From contig NC_063188.1 in assembly GCF_023159225.1 (NCBI RefSeq), forward strand, positions 33,969,979-34,033,978: a stretch of 64,000 nt of DNA, given 5' to 3'. The notes under the pieces were generated by a model. That model searched no databases, had not been told where the DNA came from, and was given only the letters and a program-made list of their open reading frames with translations. This document shows, piece by piece, positions 1 to 9,957 of this stretch (the first letter of the stretch is position 1; the number at the start of each line of letters is the position of its first letter). Made by a program: the position numbers and the translations under genes. The DNA is from Perognathus longimembris pacificus (taxonomy: Eukaryota; Chordata; Mammalia; Rodentia; Heteromyidae).

Positions 1-152
1 ATAAGGAAGAACGTAAGGGAGAAATAACACATGTATAGAAGTGGCTCTTTTTCTCCCTAGTACTGGGGATTGAAGTTAGGAATCCAAACTTTGTTAGGTA
101 AGGCCTCTACTGCTTGTGTCACACCACCAGATCCTCTTTTTATAGGGGGGGG

Positions 153-350
153 GGGCTGTCATGGGGTCATGGGGCTTGAACTCAAGGTCTGGGCACTGTC
201 CATGAGTCTCTTTGTGTTCAAAGCGCTCTTCCACTGAAGCCACAGCACCACTTCGGCTTTTTCTGAGTAGTATTTTTGGAATAAGAGGCTCACAGGTTTT
301 TCTGCCAAGGCTGGCTTCGAACCACGACCCTGAGATCTCACCCTCCTGGC
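153..350 (-). repeat. Composite SINE (7SL-like + Geo), minus strand
   Basis: On the + strand this reads as the reverse complement of a composite SINE. The Geo part comes first (cttgaactcaaggtctggg, then the ccacagcaccact block). It is followed by the Alu/B1-like part (ctggcttcgaacc, gagatctca). The same arrangement recurs many times in the window, which makes the call reliable although this copy is diverged. Confidence 0.75.
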
Positions 351-351
351 C

Positions 352-546
352 AGATCCTCTTTTTTGTGGTAGTACCGAGGCTTGAACTCAGCCTCATCCG
401 GGCTGGCATAGCACCACTTGAGCCATAGCTCCGCTTCCAGCTTTTTGCTAGTTACTTGAAGACAAGAGTATCAAGGGCTCTGGTCTCGGGCTGGCCTCAA
501 ACATCAGTCTCCTGGGTAGCTAGGATTACAAGCTTGAGCCTCCCCA
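352..546 (-). repeat. Composite SINE (7SL-like + Geo), minus strand, second copy
   Basis: This copy abuts the previous one almost without spacing. It shows the block for 'accacttgagccatagct', the linker 'gctttttgctagttacttg', and the 7SL-like end 'gtagctaggattacaagctt'. Its last bases (cttgagcctcc) resemble the start of each unit of the minisatellite that follows, so the array may have grown from this junction. Confidence 0.7.
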
Positions 547-574
547 TTGTCACTGCTACCTGTCCTCCCTTTTT

Positions 575-1530
575 AAGCTTCTTTTCATAGGAGGCCTTGA
601 GCTCCCTTCCCCTCCTACTTCCGGGGGTCTCAAGCTTCTTCCCATCTGGCCTTGAGCCTCCTTCTTTTACCCTACTTCCAGTGGGATGTAAAGCTTTATC
701 CGGTCTGGCCCGATTCTCCTCCCCCTACCCTACTTCCGATGAGGTGTCAACCTATTTCCGGTCTGTCCTTGAGCCCCTACCCTACCTTACAACTTCCGGG
801 GGGTTTCAGCCTTATTTCCGGTCTGGCCTCGAGGCTCTTCCCTCTATCCTACTTCCGAGGGGTGTCAACATATTTCCGGTGTAGTCTTGAGATCCTCCCC
901 TCCTACCCCACCCACCTACTTCCGGGNNNNNNNNNNNNNNNNNNNNNNNNNNNNNNNNNNNNNNNNNNNNNNNNNNNNNNNNNNNNNNNNNNNNNNNNNN
1001 NNNNNNNNNNNNNNNNNNNNNNNNNNNNNNNNNNNNNNNNNNNNNNNNNNNNNNNNNNNNNNNNNNNNNNNNNNNNNNNNNNNNNNNNNNNNNNNNNNNN
1101 NNNNNNNNNNNNNNNNNNNNNNNNNNNNNNNNNNNNNNNNNNNNNNNNNNNNNNNNNNNNNNNNNNNNNNNNNNNNNNNNNNNNNNNNNNNNNNNNNNNN
1201 NNNNNNNNNNNNNNNNNNNNNNNNNNNNNNNNNNNNNNNNNNNNNNNNNNNNNNNNNNNNNNNNNNNNNNNNNNNNNNNNNNNNNNNNNNNNNNNNNNNN
1301 NNNNNNNNNNNNNNNNNNNNNNNNNNNNNNNNNNNNNNNNNNNNNNNNNNNNNNNNNNNNNNNNNNNNNNNNNNNNNNNNNNNNNNNNNNNNNNNNNNNN
1401 NNNNNNNNNNNNNNNNNNNNNNNNNNGAGGGGGTGTTTCAGCTTTATGTCCCTCTGGCCTTGAACCTACTTCCGGTGGGCTATCAGGCTTTTTCAGACCC
1501 CCGCCCCCATCCTCCTACTTCTGTCTCCTA
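575..1530. repeat. Minisatellite, about 59-bp period, ETS-like motif in each unit
   Basis: Imperfect direct repeats carry 'ccttgag..cctac..ACTTCCGG..gtgtcaa..ATTTCCGGtctgg'. ACTTCCGR-type cores start at 617, 674 (variant), 732, 792, 851, 918 and, after the gap, 1468, so spacing is 57-67 bp. A second core, ATTTCCGG, starts at 754, 814 and 872. The array is interrupted by 500 N, so its true copy number is unknown. The far side ends in 'gggattctaggcttgagcc', which looks like a SINE end and mirrors the SINE on the near side. Open reading frames across it are products of the repeat and the Ns. Confidence 0.85.
927..1426. other. Assembly gap (500 N)
   Basis: Exactly 500 consecutive N lie inside the minisatellite. 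A round-number gap in a tandem array usually means unknown length, so the real repeat may be shorter or much longer. Confidence 0.99.
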
Positions 1531-1639
1531 AGAAGCCGGGATTCTAGGCTTGAGCCAGTCAAGCCTGACTGGAACTGTAACCGCTGCTCTGTACATCACT
1601 TTGACAATAAAGACATAAAAAAAATGGAGTTTTAGCAGG

Positions 1640-2560
1640 CTGTGAGAAAACAAGGGTCATTCTTGCAATTCCACTGTTCTCTCCCAGTGGCATCCCAGTG
1701 GCCTTACTTTGGGATCATGCCAGGAGCCAAGAATGTGTCTTGGTTTCCCTTTTTGTTTTCTTCTGGCTACTCTGAGAGCGTACCATTTTCCCTCACGGTT
1801 TGGGGGCTCCATGGAACACTGATGGGGGTTTAGAAACAAGAATTAGTTGCCCCCCCTTTTTTTTCCTAATTAATCACTGGAGTGTAGAGGAAAATTAAAT
1901 GTATGGAAGTGTATTCTTCAGGGACATAGACAAATGGAGCTGCATTTAAAAAGAGAGAGCAGCTCTAGGTCAGACATAGGCAATGGACCTTTGGGCAATG
2001 GGGCTATGTTAAGAGTTTTGCCTCCACTCCTTTGCTATCCTTTTAGGCTCAGAACCCATGCATTGTGGGTTCCACCAGGAGGCACTTCTGGTGTCTCCCA
2101 AGTGCCTTGGCACTCTGTGAAACAGGCAGAGGCATGTCAGCTTTCTGCCGGAAGATGGCAATATAGACTGTTTTTTCAAGTACTGTGGGCTTGGGACTCA
2201 AGCAAAGGAGCGGAGGGGGTGGGGAAAAGGAATGAATTGAAATCTCGAGTTTCATATGAAAACGGATTATCACGAATATTTTACATTTCTTCCAGAATGC
2301 AAACGTTTCAATGTTATGCAGTCTACCTATTTCAAATGTCCAAGTTGTGAGACACTGCAAAAGGCTCTCACTTGTCCATTCCGCAACTCCCCTCCCCCCC
2401 CCGCCCCCACACACACTTAGAACCGCTCAGGTTGGGATATGACCTAGGGCACTAGACAGCTCCCTCAATATGTCTGTCCTTTCACTTCCCCTTTACCCCC
2501 GCACTGGGCCACGCAAGTCCCTCCCCCTACGTCGGGGGTCTCACAGGCAGGTACTCATTT
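1640..2560. other. Upstream flank, nothing recognised
   Basis: Single-copy-looking sequence between the minisatellite and the purine-rich flank. An AATAAA followed by an A-run lies just before it (near 1605-1625) and may be the tail of an old retroposed fragment. I see no exon, RNA gene or clear repeat here. Confidence 0.5.
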
Positions 2561-3000
2561 CCTGCTGTTGCCCACGAGGGAATACACACGCGCGACACCT
2601 CTTCTCGAGGGAGAGTAAGGAGGCCTGACATCCCCTAAAGTTGTCCGCAAAGACGGAGGAGAGCCCGTTGAGAACCAAAAAAGAAGAGAACTGAGGTAGA
2701 AGAGCGGGCATACTGGTGAATGGAAGTAAGGGGAACCTAAAACGAGCAGACCCACTGAATGGGGGGAACGACGGGGTAGGGGTGAAAAGAAATACCGAAG
2801 TCAAGGAAAGGTGAAGGAAAAAAATGGAAAAGGGGGAAGAGGAAATGAGGGGGGACTAGCGGGGATGTGGAAAGAAGTTTTTTTTTTTTTAAGGAAAAAT
2901 GGGCTGGGTGGAGAAGTAGACAAATGAGGGGCCTTGTGAGCGAATGAAAGAGGAGAGAAAGACAGAGCAGGTTGAGAAGAACGAGAAGGGGGTGAGCTGA
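2560..3000. other. Purine-rich (GA) tract flanking the CpG island
   Basis: The + strand is strongly biased to G and A, especially 2770-3000 (runs such as ggaaaagggggaagagg). The apparent minus-strand reading frames here are low-complexity Ser/Pro/Phe translations of this bias and not genes. Such polypurine tracts next to promoters can be nucleosome-poor or form triplexes; that is inference. Confidence 0.6.
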
Positions 3001-4189
3001 GGACGCGGACGGGCACTGTGGCTTCAGGAAAGCGAGGGGCGAACAAGTCGGGGAGGGGCGGGGGAGAGGAGCAGCTCTGCTCCTGAAGTGAGGACATGGA
3101 GGTCGACACGGAGCGGGTTTCGTGGACTTTTGACAAAAACGTTTCGTGGGGGACTTCGGAGGTCAACTTTGGCTCCCTCTGACTGCAGAGGTTTTTTTTT
3201 TTCTCGACGCCCCCTTAGAAACGAGGTGCGCACCCCCCGGGGGGGGGCGGGAGCTGTGCGCTCTTTCTGCAGCGGGCTGCTGGGCAGGGGGACTCGCACC
3301 ATTTGCCGGACAGCAGAGCTTCAAACCCATTGGGGCCAGACGACCGGGGGAGGCGCGGCGGCGCTCCAGCCAGACAGCCGGCACCTAGGTGGCGGAAGAT
3401 GCGCGCCCGGCACTCGGGTGCCGACCGCGCGAGTCCTTGGCGGGGCTCAGTAAGGCGCTGGGCGGCGAGCGTGCGTGCGGCTGTGTGGGCGTTGGGTGCC
3501 AGCGGGCAGGCGACGGGCGGGGCGGGGCGTAGACCTGGTCCGCGGAGGCCCGAGCAGCAGCGGAGGGTTGTCCTTCGGCGGCCCCCAGGAGTCATTTACA
3601 TGCTGTCATAGCGGGGTGCAGACTCCCAGGCTAGGCGGGCACTTTCACGCCCCCTATTCGTTCTCTCAGCTCCACTCACCTCTCGGCCGGCGAAGCCCTA
3701 GGGAGCCCTCAAAGCCAGCCATCAGGGAGTGAGGGAGGGAGCAACGCGCCCCGCTTCTCCCACTGCCCTGCTGCCTGCCCTTCCTGCCGCCACAGGTCCG
3801 CCTGGAGCCTCCCTTACACTTGAGAAACTTGGGCTGGAGCTGGGGCTGCGGGTGGCACCTCCGAGGTGGGGGGTGTGTGTGGCGGGGAGGCCTCAGCTTC
3901 CAGAGAAGAGGGAGCAGGCGGAGGAGGTGGTGGGTGGTGGCGGAGGAGGAAGTGAGCCCGAAGGATCCGTTCCGAGCTGTTTGTCCAGCTGTTTCTATTC
4001 GCACCCTGAGCTGTGCAACCAGAAGGGGGCCGAGCCGAGGGTGGCTGGCTTTAGGCGCTAATTTCCAACTCTCCTCCGTCCAGCTCGTCTTTTCTAGGCA
4101 CCCTGGAGTCCAGTGAAGCCAGATCGGCGGGCGCGCACCTGCCAACTGCCCCTGAACGCGCAAACCAGGAGGCCCCCAAGACTGAGAAG
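3000..4189 (+). promoter_or_regulatory. TSC22D3: CpG-island promoter and 5' leader of TSC22D3 long isoform
   Basis: About 1.2 kb of G+C-rich, CpG-dense sequence directly precedes the start codon, in sharp contrast to the CpG-poor intron. It contains tandem GC boxes (3514-3529), another GC-rich cluster at 3049-3066, and a C-run/G-run palindrome at about 3234-3252. No convincing TATA box is near the start codon, as is usual for CpG-island promoters. The transcription start cannot be placed from sequence alone. Several upstream ATGs exist, for example 3399, which opens a 71-codon frame ending at 3611; whether they lie in the mRNA depends on the real start site. Confidence 0.8.
3514..3529 (+). 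promoter_or_regulatory. Tandem GC boxes (Sp/KLF sites)
   Basis: The sequence cgggcggggcggggcg contains two overlapping GGGCGG cores. These are standard Sp1/KLF binding sites in CpG-island promoters. They lie about 670 bp upstream of the coding start. Confidence 0.7.
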
Positions 4190-4506
4190 ATGGCTCAGTC
4201 TAAGGTCGACTGCCGCTCACCTGTCGGCCTCGACTGCTGCAACTGCTGCCTGGATCTGGCCCATCGCAGTGGGCTCCAGGGAGACAGCAGCGGGAACAAC
4301 AACTCCAGCAGCCCTGCCGTGAGCAACTTTCGGCAGCTGCAGGAGAAACTGGTCTTCGAGAACCTCAACACTGACAAGCTCAACAACATAATGCGGCAGG
4401 ATTCGCTGGAGCCTGTGCTGCGGGACCCCTGCTACCTGATCAACGAGGGCATCTGCAACCGCAACATTGACCAGACTATGCTCTCCATCCTGCTCTTCTT
4501 CCACAG
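4190..4506 (+). CDS. TSC22D3: TSC22D3 (L-GILZ) first coding exon, partial gene
   Basis: The exon encodes the N-terminal 105 residues plus two bases of the next codon, which fits the long isoform of TSC22D3 (about 200 aa in full in human, from memory). The protein begins MAQSKVDCRSPVGLDCCNCC: a short Cys-rich segment (residues 8-20), a Ser/Asn-rich linker (about 30-45), then the conserved block QLQEKLVFENLNTDKL (about 49-64) and the QDSLEPVLRDPCYLINEG region (about 70-87). The start ATG has a strong context (A at -3, G at +4). The exon stops at CAC AG|gtgggt, a good donor; the split AG codon becomes Ser when joined to the shared downstream exon. Those exons, with the TSC box and leucine zipper, are beyond the window. 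Members of this family are leucine-zipper adaptor proteins that bind NF-kB, AP-1 and Ras/Raf components and mediate anti-inflammatory glucocorticoid action; the gene is strongly glucocorticoid-induced. Reading through the donor keeps the frame open to 4837, which would give a zipper-less product if the intron were retained. Confidence 0.96.
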
Positions 4507-4839
4507 GTGGGTGACTGCACACATGGGACTCAGGGGAGGCATCTCTGCTCTCACAAGGGCCTGGGTTGGATCCTCACCTCTGGTAAAAGGGGCAACCAGG
4601 AAGTTCACGAGGAGGCACTGGGGAGGTCTGGCTGGAAGCTGCCATGACTGGAACTTGAGGCCAGCTGCAGTCCTGCAGAGTTCAGGGGAGGCCTGGCAGG
4701 TGCAAGCCTATTTTGAAGAGTGCCTGCAAACTCTCCAAGGTGACAGTAGGGCACAGAGGGTGGGCAGACTTAACTATGGCTTGGTGGACACTGAGAGTAT
4801 CCCCTTCTCAAATGCATACATTTCTGCAGCCCCTTAGGA

Positions 4840-7290
4840 GATTCTGTCATAAAGTCCTCTTTGAATCCCAGCCCCCTTTCCCCTGCACTCAAAGCTTGTT
4901 TCTAAATGTGTAAACTCCGATTGAAAGTGCAAAGGCTTTGAAATTACGGAGTGGCTCTAACTGGCTGTGAAGACAAACAAAATGTCAAGATAACTTAGGC
5001 TGCTCATAGGGGGTGGTGGAGGGTCGTGAAAAAGGGGAAAATGTCAGACACTGGCAAGAATTTCGGACACCCCTCCCTCTGTGTATCATACTCTTTGAAT
5101 CTATGTAAGTAAAAAGCAGCCCCGAAGAGCATTTTAGGACATATCTCCCAAGCACCTAAAGAATATTGTGGGGCAGGAGAATGGGAGAGTGGATAAATCT
5201 TTGTTAATGCAAGCATGTGTTGGAGTGCAGGTCTAACTTTCTAGAAAGCCTGCTGGGGAAGTAAGAAAGGAAGAGCTGAGGGAAAACAGAAAACAAAACA
5301 AAACAAAACGATGGGAATGCCAAGGATGGCTGCTGTACTCCAGCCGGAACCACTCTAGTATGAACAATTTACAACAATTTAGGCACCATAGGTTTGGTGT
5401 GTGAGTGTGTGTGTACACAAGGGTGGATTTACTCTTACTCAATGGCACAGGTTATGTAAGTAAGACACCCCTGCTGTGCTTCTGGAGGCCCAAGTGGTAG
5501 CAAAAATTATGGCTTTACCTTTTTCTATATCACCTGAACTTTGTGGTCTCTCTAAGGCTTTTTCTAGCTCAGAAATTCTAGGGTGTGGGCAAGTGGTTAG
5601 TCCAAAGTGATAAGAAATGCTGAAGCGCTTATAAAATAGTTGGTGGCTGTTGGGCTCTAATAGGAAAAATTTTAAGCAATACAGAAATGCAGGAACTGCC
5701 CTCAGTTACTGCTAAGATGCGGTTTGCCTCCCTTCTCTGACACAAACTCATCACCACCTCCCCCTCACTCCAGTGGTTCCAGGCAGAGACAAGTAAGGTT
5801 GCAGGCTTCATTATTGTCCTTATAGCAAGTTGTGTTTTTTCAGTCATTTTCAATACCATTGAAGCGCTTTCCCATCTATTATTTCACTTTAGTTGTCAAA
5901 TTATTAACTAAAATAAACCAGGCCATGGACAGAAGAGGTTTCACGAGAATCTACATTTCTGGTAAAAGATTACTACAAGTGCATTCAGCCCACAGATGCT
6001 GAAACCCTGCAGAGCAAAATCTCTAACAGGTTCCTAACGATCTGGCTGCTTGCTGGGCTCTGTTGGGAAGGGAGCCGGGAGAAACCTGGAACTGTAACAT
6101 TTGCATCCAACTGGGAGAGAAACTACCCTGCCATACCTTTAATGAAATCTTTCTTTTAGGTTTTCTTTCTAATTTTGAAACTAGGAAGGTCAAGCCTTAG
6201 TGAGTTAAGTATAAGGCTGGGAGCATCCTGCCTATTTGGGTTTCTTGAATAGAAAGACTTCCTTTGTCATCCACTCAATTGATAGAGGTTTGTTGATGCA
6301 AGGTTTTGAGCAAAGCCTGGAACAGCTACAGTGTGTGTGGAGGGGCTGGAGGAGAGTGTTGAAGGCATTAGTATTAGGAGGGGGTACACTGTTGGGGAGG
6401 TGCACCTGGACATCCTGCCTCCTGGGATCCCAGCAACTCCTTGTCCTAAACTGTTTGTGTGAAGTTGGGGCTAAGGAGTGAGTGGCAGGGTCTTGCAGGG
6501 TAACAACCATATAGTTCTAGCAGGATAAATTATTCTCTTACTTTCCTTGACAACTGGGATTGGAAATGACATAGTCTTTAGCAAACTAGGAGACCATTAT
6601 TTCTGGTCATGGAGCTCCTCCAGGGTCTGGGCTGAACAGCCTTCTAAGTGAACTTTTTTTCTTGCTTTGTTTAATTTCCTGGGTTTCTATCTTCATACTT
6701 CAGCCATCATTTTTATTCCTATCTCATTTTATGATTAGACACTTAAGATTCCTGTTTGGGAGTCTTTTTTCCTTTGTTGACTTTCAAGGCTGCCTCTCTT
6801 GCTAGAGAAGCTGTCCTCCTCATCCCTCATCCTGTCCCCCATCCCCCCTACTGTGAGGGCTCCCATATTTTTGGAAGAGGGCAGGGCACATTCTTGATTT
6901 ATATCGAGTTTGTCTGCTTTGACCTCTCCCTGGCTTCCAACTTAGTTCTCTGTTTCCTTGGAGCACAAGAGTATAAGCAATTTGAGGGTAGAACTGTGTG
7001 TTCACTTGCTTGGTTTCCCCTGGCTTCTTAGAAAACCACTGCTACATAAAGGGTTTTCTTTTTCTTTTGCTATGATGTGGTGGTGGTCCCACGTAAAGAT
7101 TTCACAACTTTAATCTTATCTTGAAAATCCTTATTAAAGTTTAAATAGTTTTTTTTTTAGTTTTAAGCACATGCACTCCTGTTGGACAGTGCTATGTATG
7201 CACACAGCAATCAGTGGTGGTGGGTATGCAGCTTGTTCAACTATAAACAGTAACTCTAAACTATTGTGAGGAGAAGTGGATTTTATTTTA
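4840..7290. other. Intronic, no gene or clear repeat recognised
   Basis: Mostly single-copy-looking sequence. Minor low-complexity stretches are an (AAAAC) run near 5290 and a short GT run near 5400. The short reading frames have no recognisable homology and no splice context that I trust. Confidence 0.5.
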
Positions 7291-7297
7291 TTTATTT

Positions 7298-7515
7298 TGT
7301 GCTGGTCCTGGGACTTGAACGTAAGGCCAAAGTACTGCCCCTGACTTTTCTGCTTTTCTGCTCAAGGCTAGCACTCTGCCACTTGAGCCACACCTCCACT
7401 TTTGGCCTTTTGCTGATTAATTGAAGATAAGTGTCTGGCAGACTTTTCCTGCTTGAAACGTCATCCTCAGATCTCAGCTTCCTGGGTAGCTAGGATTAGA
7501 GTCTTGGGCACCTGG
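7298..7515 (-). repeat. Composite SINE (7SL-like + Geo), minus strand
   Basis: The Geo block (gctcaaggctagcactctgcc, acttgagccacac) is followed by the linker 'gctgattaattgaagataag' and the 7SL-like end 'gggtagctaggatta'. Confidence 0.8.
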
Positions 7516-7644
7516 TTTTGTTTCATTTTTTTTAGAAAGATCTTTATCATCTTTGCACAGCAGTGAAAATTATACAATTAACCTATTATAGACCACCATG
7601 ATATATACAATCTGCAAAAAATAATTTTACCATTGTTTAAAAAA

Positions 7645-7844
7645 ATAACCTGGCCTAGTGGTAGAATGCTTGCCTCGTATACATGAAGCCCTGGGTTTGA
7701 TTCCTCAGCACCACATATATAGGAAAAGCCAGAAGGGGTGCTGTGACTCAAGAGGTAGAGTGCTAGCCTTGAGCAAAAAAGAGAAGCCAGGGACAGTGCT
7801 CAGGCCCTGAGTCCCAAGCCCCAGCACTGGCAAAAAAAAAAAAT
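7645..7844 (+). repeat. IDL-Geo SINE, plus strand
   Basis: The left monomer resembles an ID/tRNA-Ala element with a recognisable B box (gggtttgattcctcagcacc). The right monomer is Geo (gctagccttgagcaaaa ... ccccagcactggc), ending in an A-tail. The first few bases of the left monomer are diverged or missing. Confidence 0.88.
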
Positions 7845-7964
7845 AGCTCTAAAAGTGGTTTAATACCTCAAAAGAGTTCTTTTGGGGTGGAGACATATGT
7901 AATTCACTATATTAGTTACATATTCTGAGAAATTGATTTTAAACACTCCCCTTCAATCTTTTGT

Positions 7965-8185
7965 TATATAGCTAATAACTATAAAGGGTTAATAGCTAAT
8001 ATTTATTGAATATTTATAATGATACTAAGCATTATATCTCCTTATTCTCATTTAGTATTTACACAAACCCAATGAAATGGGTGCTGTCATCACTATTTTC
8101 ATTTTATAAAGAAGGAAATTGAGGTTTGGAAAAAATAAGTAACTTGCCTAGTTCTCACAGTGCAGAGCAGAGATTATGGATTCTA
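7965..8185 (-). repeat. MIR relic, minus strand
   Basis: It contains the reverse complement of the MIR body: 'ttcattttataaagaaggaaattgaggtttgg' style sequence, 'aagtaacttgcctag', then 'cagagcagagatta'. Old and diverged. Confidence 0.65.
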
Positions 8186-8610
8186 TAGTTCATTGAATGT
8201 GAAGAAAAAAATGGTTAAGAACACTAAAGAACTAAAGTAGCACTAAGGAACTTATTAGAACACGCAAGATTTGTTTACGGAGCAGGGAAAATGTGGGCCT
8301 AGAACCTTTCCAAATGTCCTTATTAGGTAGGGAGACCAACCATCCTGGTCTTGTGACACAGGACTTTTGGTGATCAAATTGGGCTGCAGGAAAACTGGGT
8401 TGTTGGTCACTTTCTCATTAGGAGATCATACTTTGAAATTTTATTTTGCTTCTAATACTGGGATAGTTAGATAGGAGATAGAATGTGCTGGACAAGCAGG
8501 TGAAGTTTCCAATCAGATTGTAAAATGGGAAAACTTGTTAAGCTAAAATCATTTAGTACTCTGTAGCAATTGGAGGAGATAGAAGCTTTGGCAATATTCC
8601 ATTCTTGTGA

Positions 8611-8814
8611 GGCTGGGAATATGGCATAGTGGCAAGAGTGCTCGCCTCGTATACATGAAGCCCTGGGTTCGATTCCCCAGCACACCACATATATAGAAAG
8701 TAGCCAGAAGTGGCGCTGTGGCTCAGTGGCAGAGTGCTAGCCTTGAGCAAAAAGAAGCCAGGGACAGTGCTCAGGCCTTGAGTCCAAGCCCCATGACTGG
8801 CAAAAAAAAAAAAG
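8611..8814 (+). repeat. IDL-Geo SINE with 16-bp target duplications
   Basis: A complete IDL-Geo element. It is flanked by identical 16-bp direct repeats tattccattcttgtga at 8595-8610 and 8815-8830, the hallmark of L1-mediated retroposition. The near-perfect body and intact duplications indicate a fairly recent insertion. Confidence 0.95.
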
Positions 8815-8924
8815 TATTCCATTCTTGTGATAGTTGCTGTTGTAATCTCAAATTTATCTATTTCTAAGATTTTACCTAAATATTTTTTCTTATTTTCTTT
8901 ATTTTTTAAACCAATACCTTTTTT

Positions 8925-9240
8925 TTGAGAGGGGAGGAGTTTGGTAAGGACTTGAACACAGGGCCTTGACCTTGTTCAGCAGTCATTCTTTCACTTAAGT
9001 CATGCCCCCTAAAGCTTTGTGCTTTAGCTATTTTTAAAATTAGATATGGAGTTTATGCCAACCTGGACTACAGTTCTCCTAGTTACACTTTCTTCATAGC
9101 TGAGATGAGAGGCACAAACCACTATACCTATCTATTACTGGTTGAGACGGGGTTTTGTGAACATTTTGCACAGGCTGTCTTCAAACCTCAAGCCTCCCAA
9201 GCAGCTGAGATTACAGATATGAGCCACTGCACCTGGTTTT
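8925..9240 (-). repeat. Old composite SINE region, minus strand
   Basis: A diverged minus-strand element ends in the 7SL-like signature 'gctgagattacagatatgagcc'. The left part (cttgaacacagggccttgac) resembles an ID/Geo-type segment. The extra length suggests two fused old copies. Confidence 0.6.
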
Positions 9241-9244
9241 ATCC

Positions 9245-9440
9245 ATTAGGCTGGCACTCTATCATTTGAGCAATACCTCAAATGATAAAGTGATTGAGCC
9301 ATACTGTATTTTACCCAATTAATTGCAAATAAGAATCTCATAGACTTTTCTGCCCAGGCTGGCTTCAAAACTCAATCCTTAGGTCTCAGTCATCTCCTGA
9401 GTAGCTAGGAGTACAGGTATGAGATACTAGTGTCCAGTCC
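9245..9440 (-). repeat. Composite SINE (7SL-like + Geo), minus strand, diverged
   Basis: Shows 'aattaattgcaaataagaat', 'ctgcccaggctggcttcaaa' and 'gagtagctaggagtacagg', the ordered blocks of the family, with a short internal duplication near 9270-9300. Confidence 0.65.
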
Positions 9441-9457
9441 AAAAACTTATTTGGGGG

Positions 9458-9675
9458 GGGCAGTCTTGGGGCTTGAACTCAGAGCCTGAGTGCTGTCCCT
9501 GACTCAAGGCTAATACTGTACCACTTGAGCCACAGCTCCATGTCCAGCTTTTTGGTAGTTTATTGGAAATAAGGACCTCACAGACTTTCCTGCCTGAGCT
9601 GACTTTGAATAGAGACCCTCAGATCAGCCTCCTGAGCAGCTAAGATTATAGGTATGAGCCATGGGTGCCTGGAAA
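9458..9675 (-). repeat. Composite SINE (7SL-like + Geo), minus strand
   Basis: The Geo block (gcttgaactcagagcctgag, accacttgagccacagctcc) is followed by the 7SL-like end (gagcagctaagattatagg). It abuts the next SINE directly. Confidence 0.78.
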
Positions 9676-9792
9676 GCCCCAAAACTTTTTTTGCCAGTCC
9701 TGGGGCTTGAACTCAGGGCCTGAGCACTGTCCCTGGCTTCTTTTTGCTCAAGGCTATCACTCTGTGACTGGAGCCACAGTGTCACTTCTGGA

Positions 9793-9886
<94 letters not shown>

Positions 9887-9957
9887 CTGAGGAATTGAAC
9901 CCAGGGCTTAATGTATACGAGACGAGCACTCTACCACTAGGCCATATTCCCAGCCCC
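9676..9957 (-). repeat. IDL-Geo SINE, minus strand, expanded by a microsatellite
   Basis: The reverse complement of IDL-Geo runs from 'ttgccagtcctggggcttga' to 'ggccatattcccagcccc'. The linker between the two monomers, normally a short t-rich 'tttctatatatgtgg' stretch, has been replaced by (CT)n (9796-9841) and (TG)n (about 9845-9883). The flanking 'ccccaaaac'/'ccccaaaaac' may be target duplications. Confidence 0.88.
9796..9883. repeat. Compound microsatellite (CT)n(TG)n
   Basis: About 23 CT units are followed by about 19 TG units, sitting exactly at the IDL/Geo junction of the enclosing SINE. Confidence 0.97.

Noticed and set aside
575..1530. CRISPR-like spacing of repeats
   Set aside because: The array is a degenerate eukaryotic minisatellite without unique spacers, in a mammalian genome.
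652..1635. Long plus-strand open frame of 327 codons
   Set aside because: Two thirds of it is the 500-N gap and the rest is minisatellite; it is not a gene.
2541..3595. Several minus-strand frames in the CpG island and its flank
   Set aside because: G+C- and purine-biased sequence lacks stop codons on the opposite strand; no conserved protein pattern.
8611..8700. tRNA-like box sequences in the SINE left monomers
   Set aside because: They are tRNA-Ala-derived SINE heads in many copies with A-tails and target duplications, not tRNA genes.
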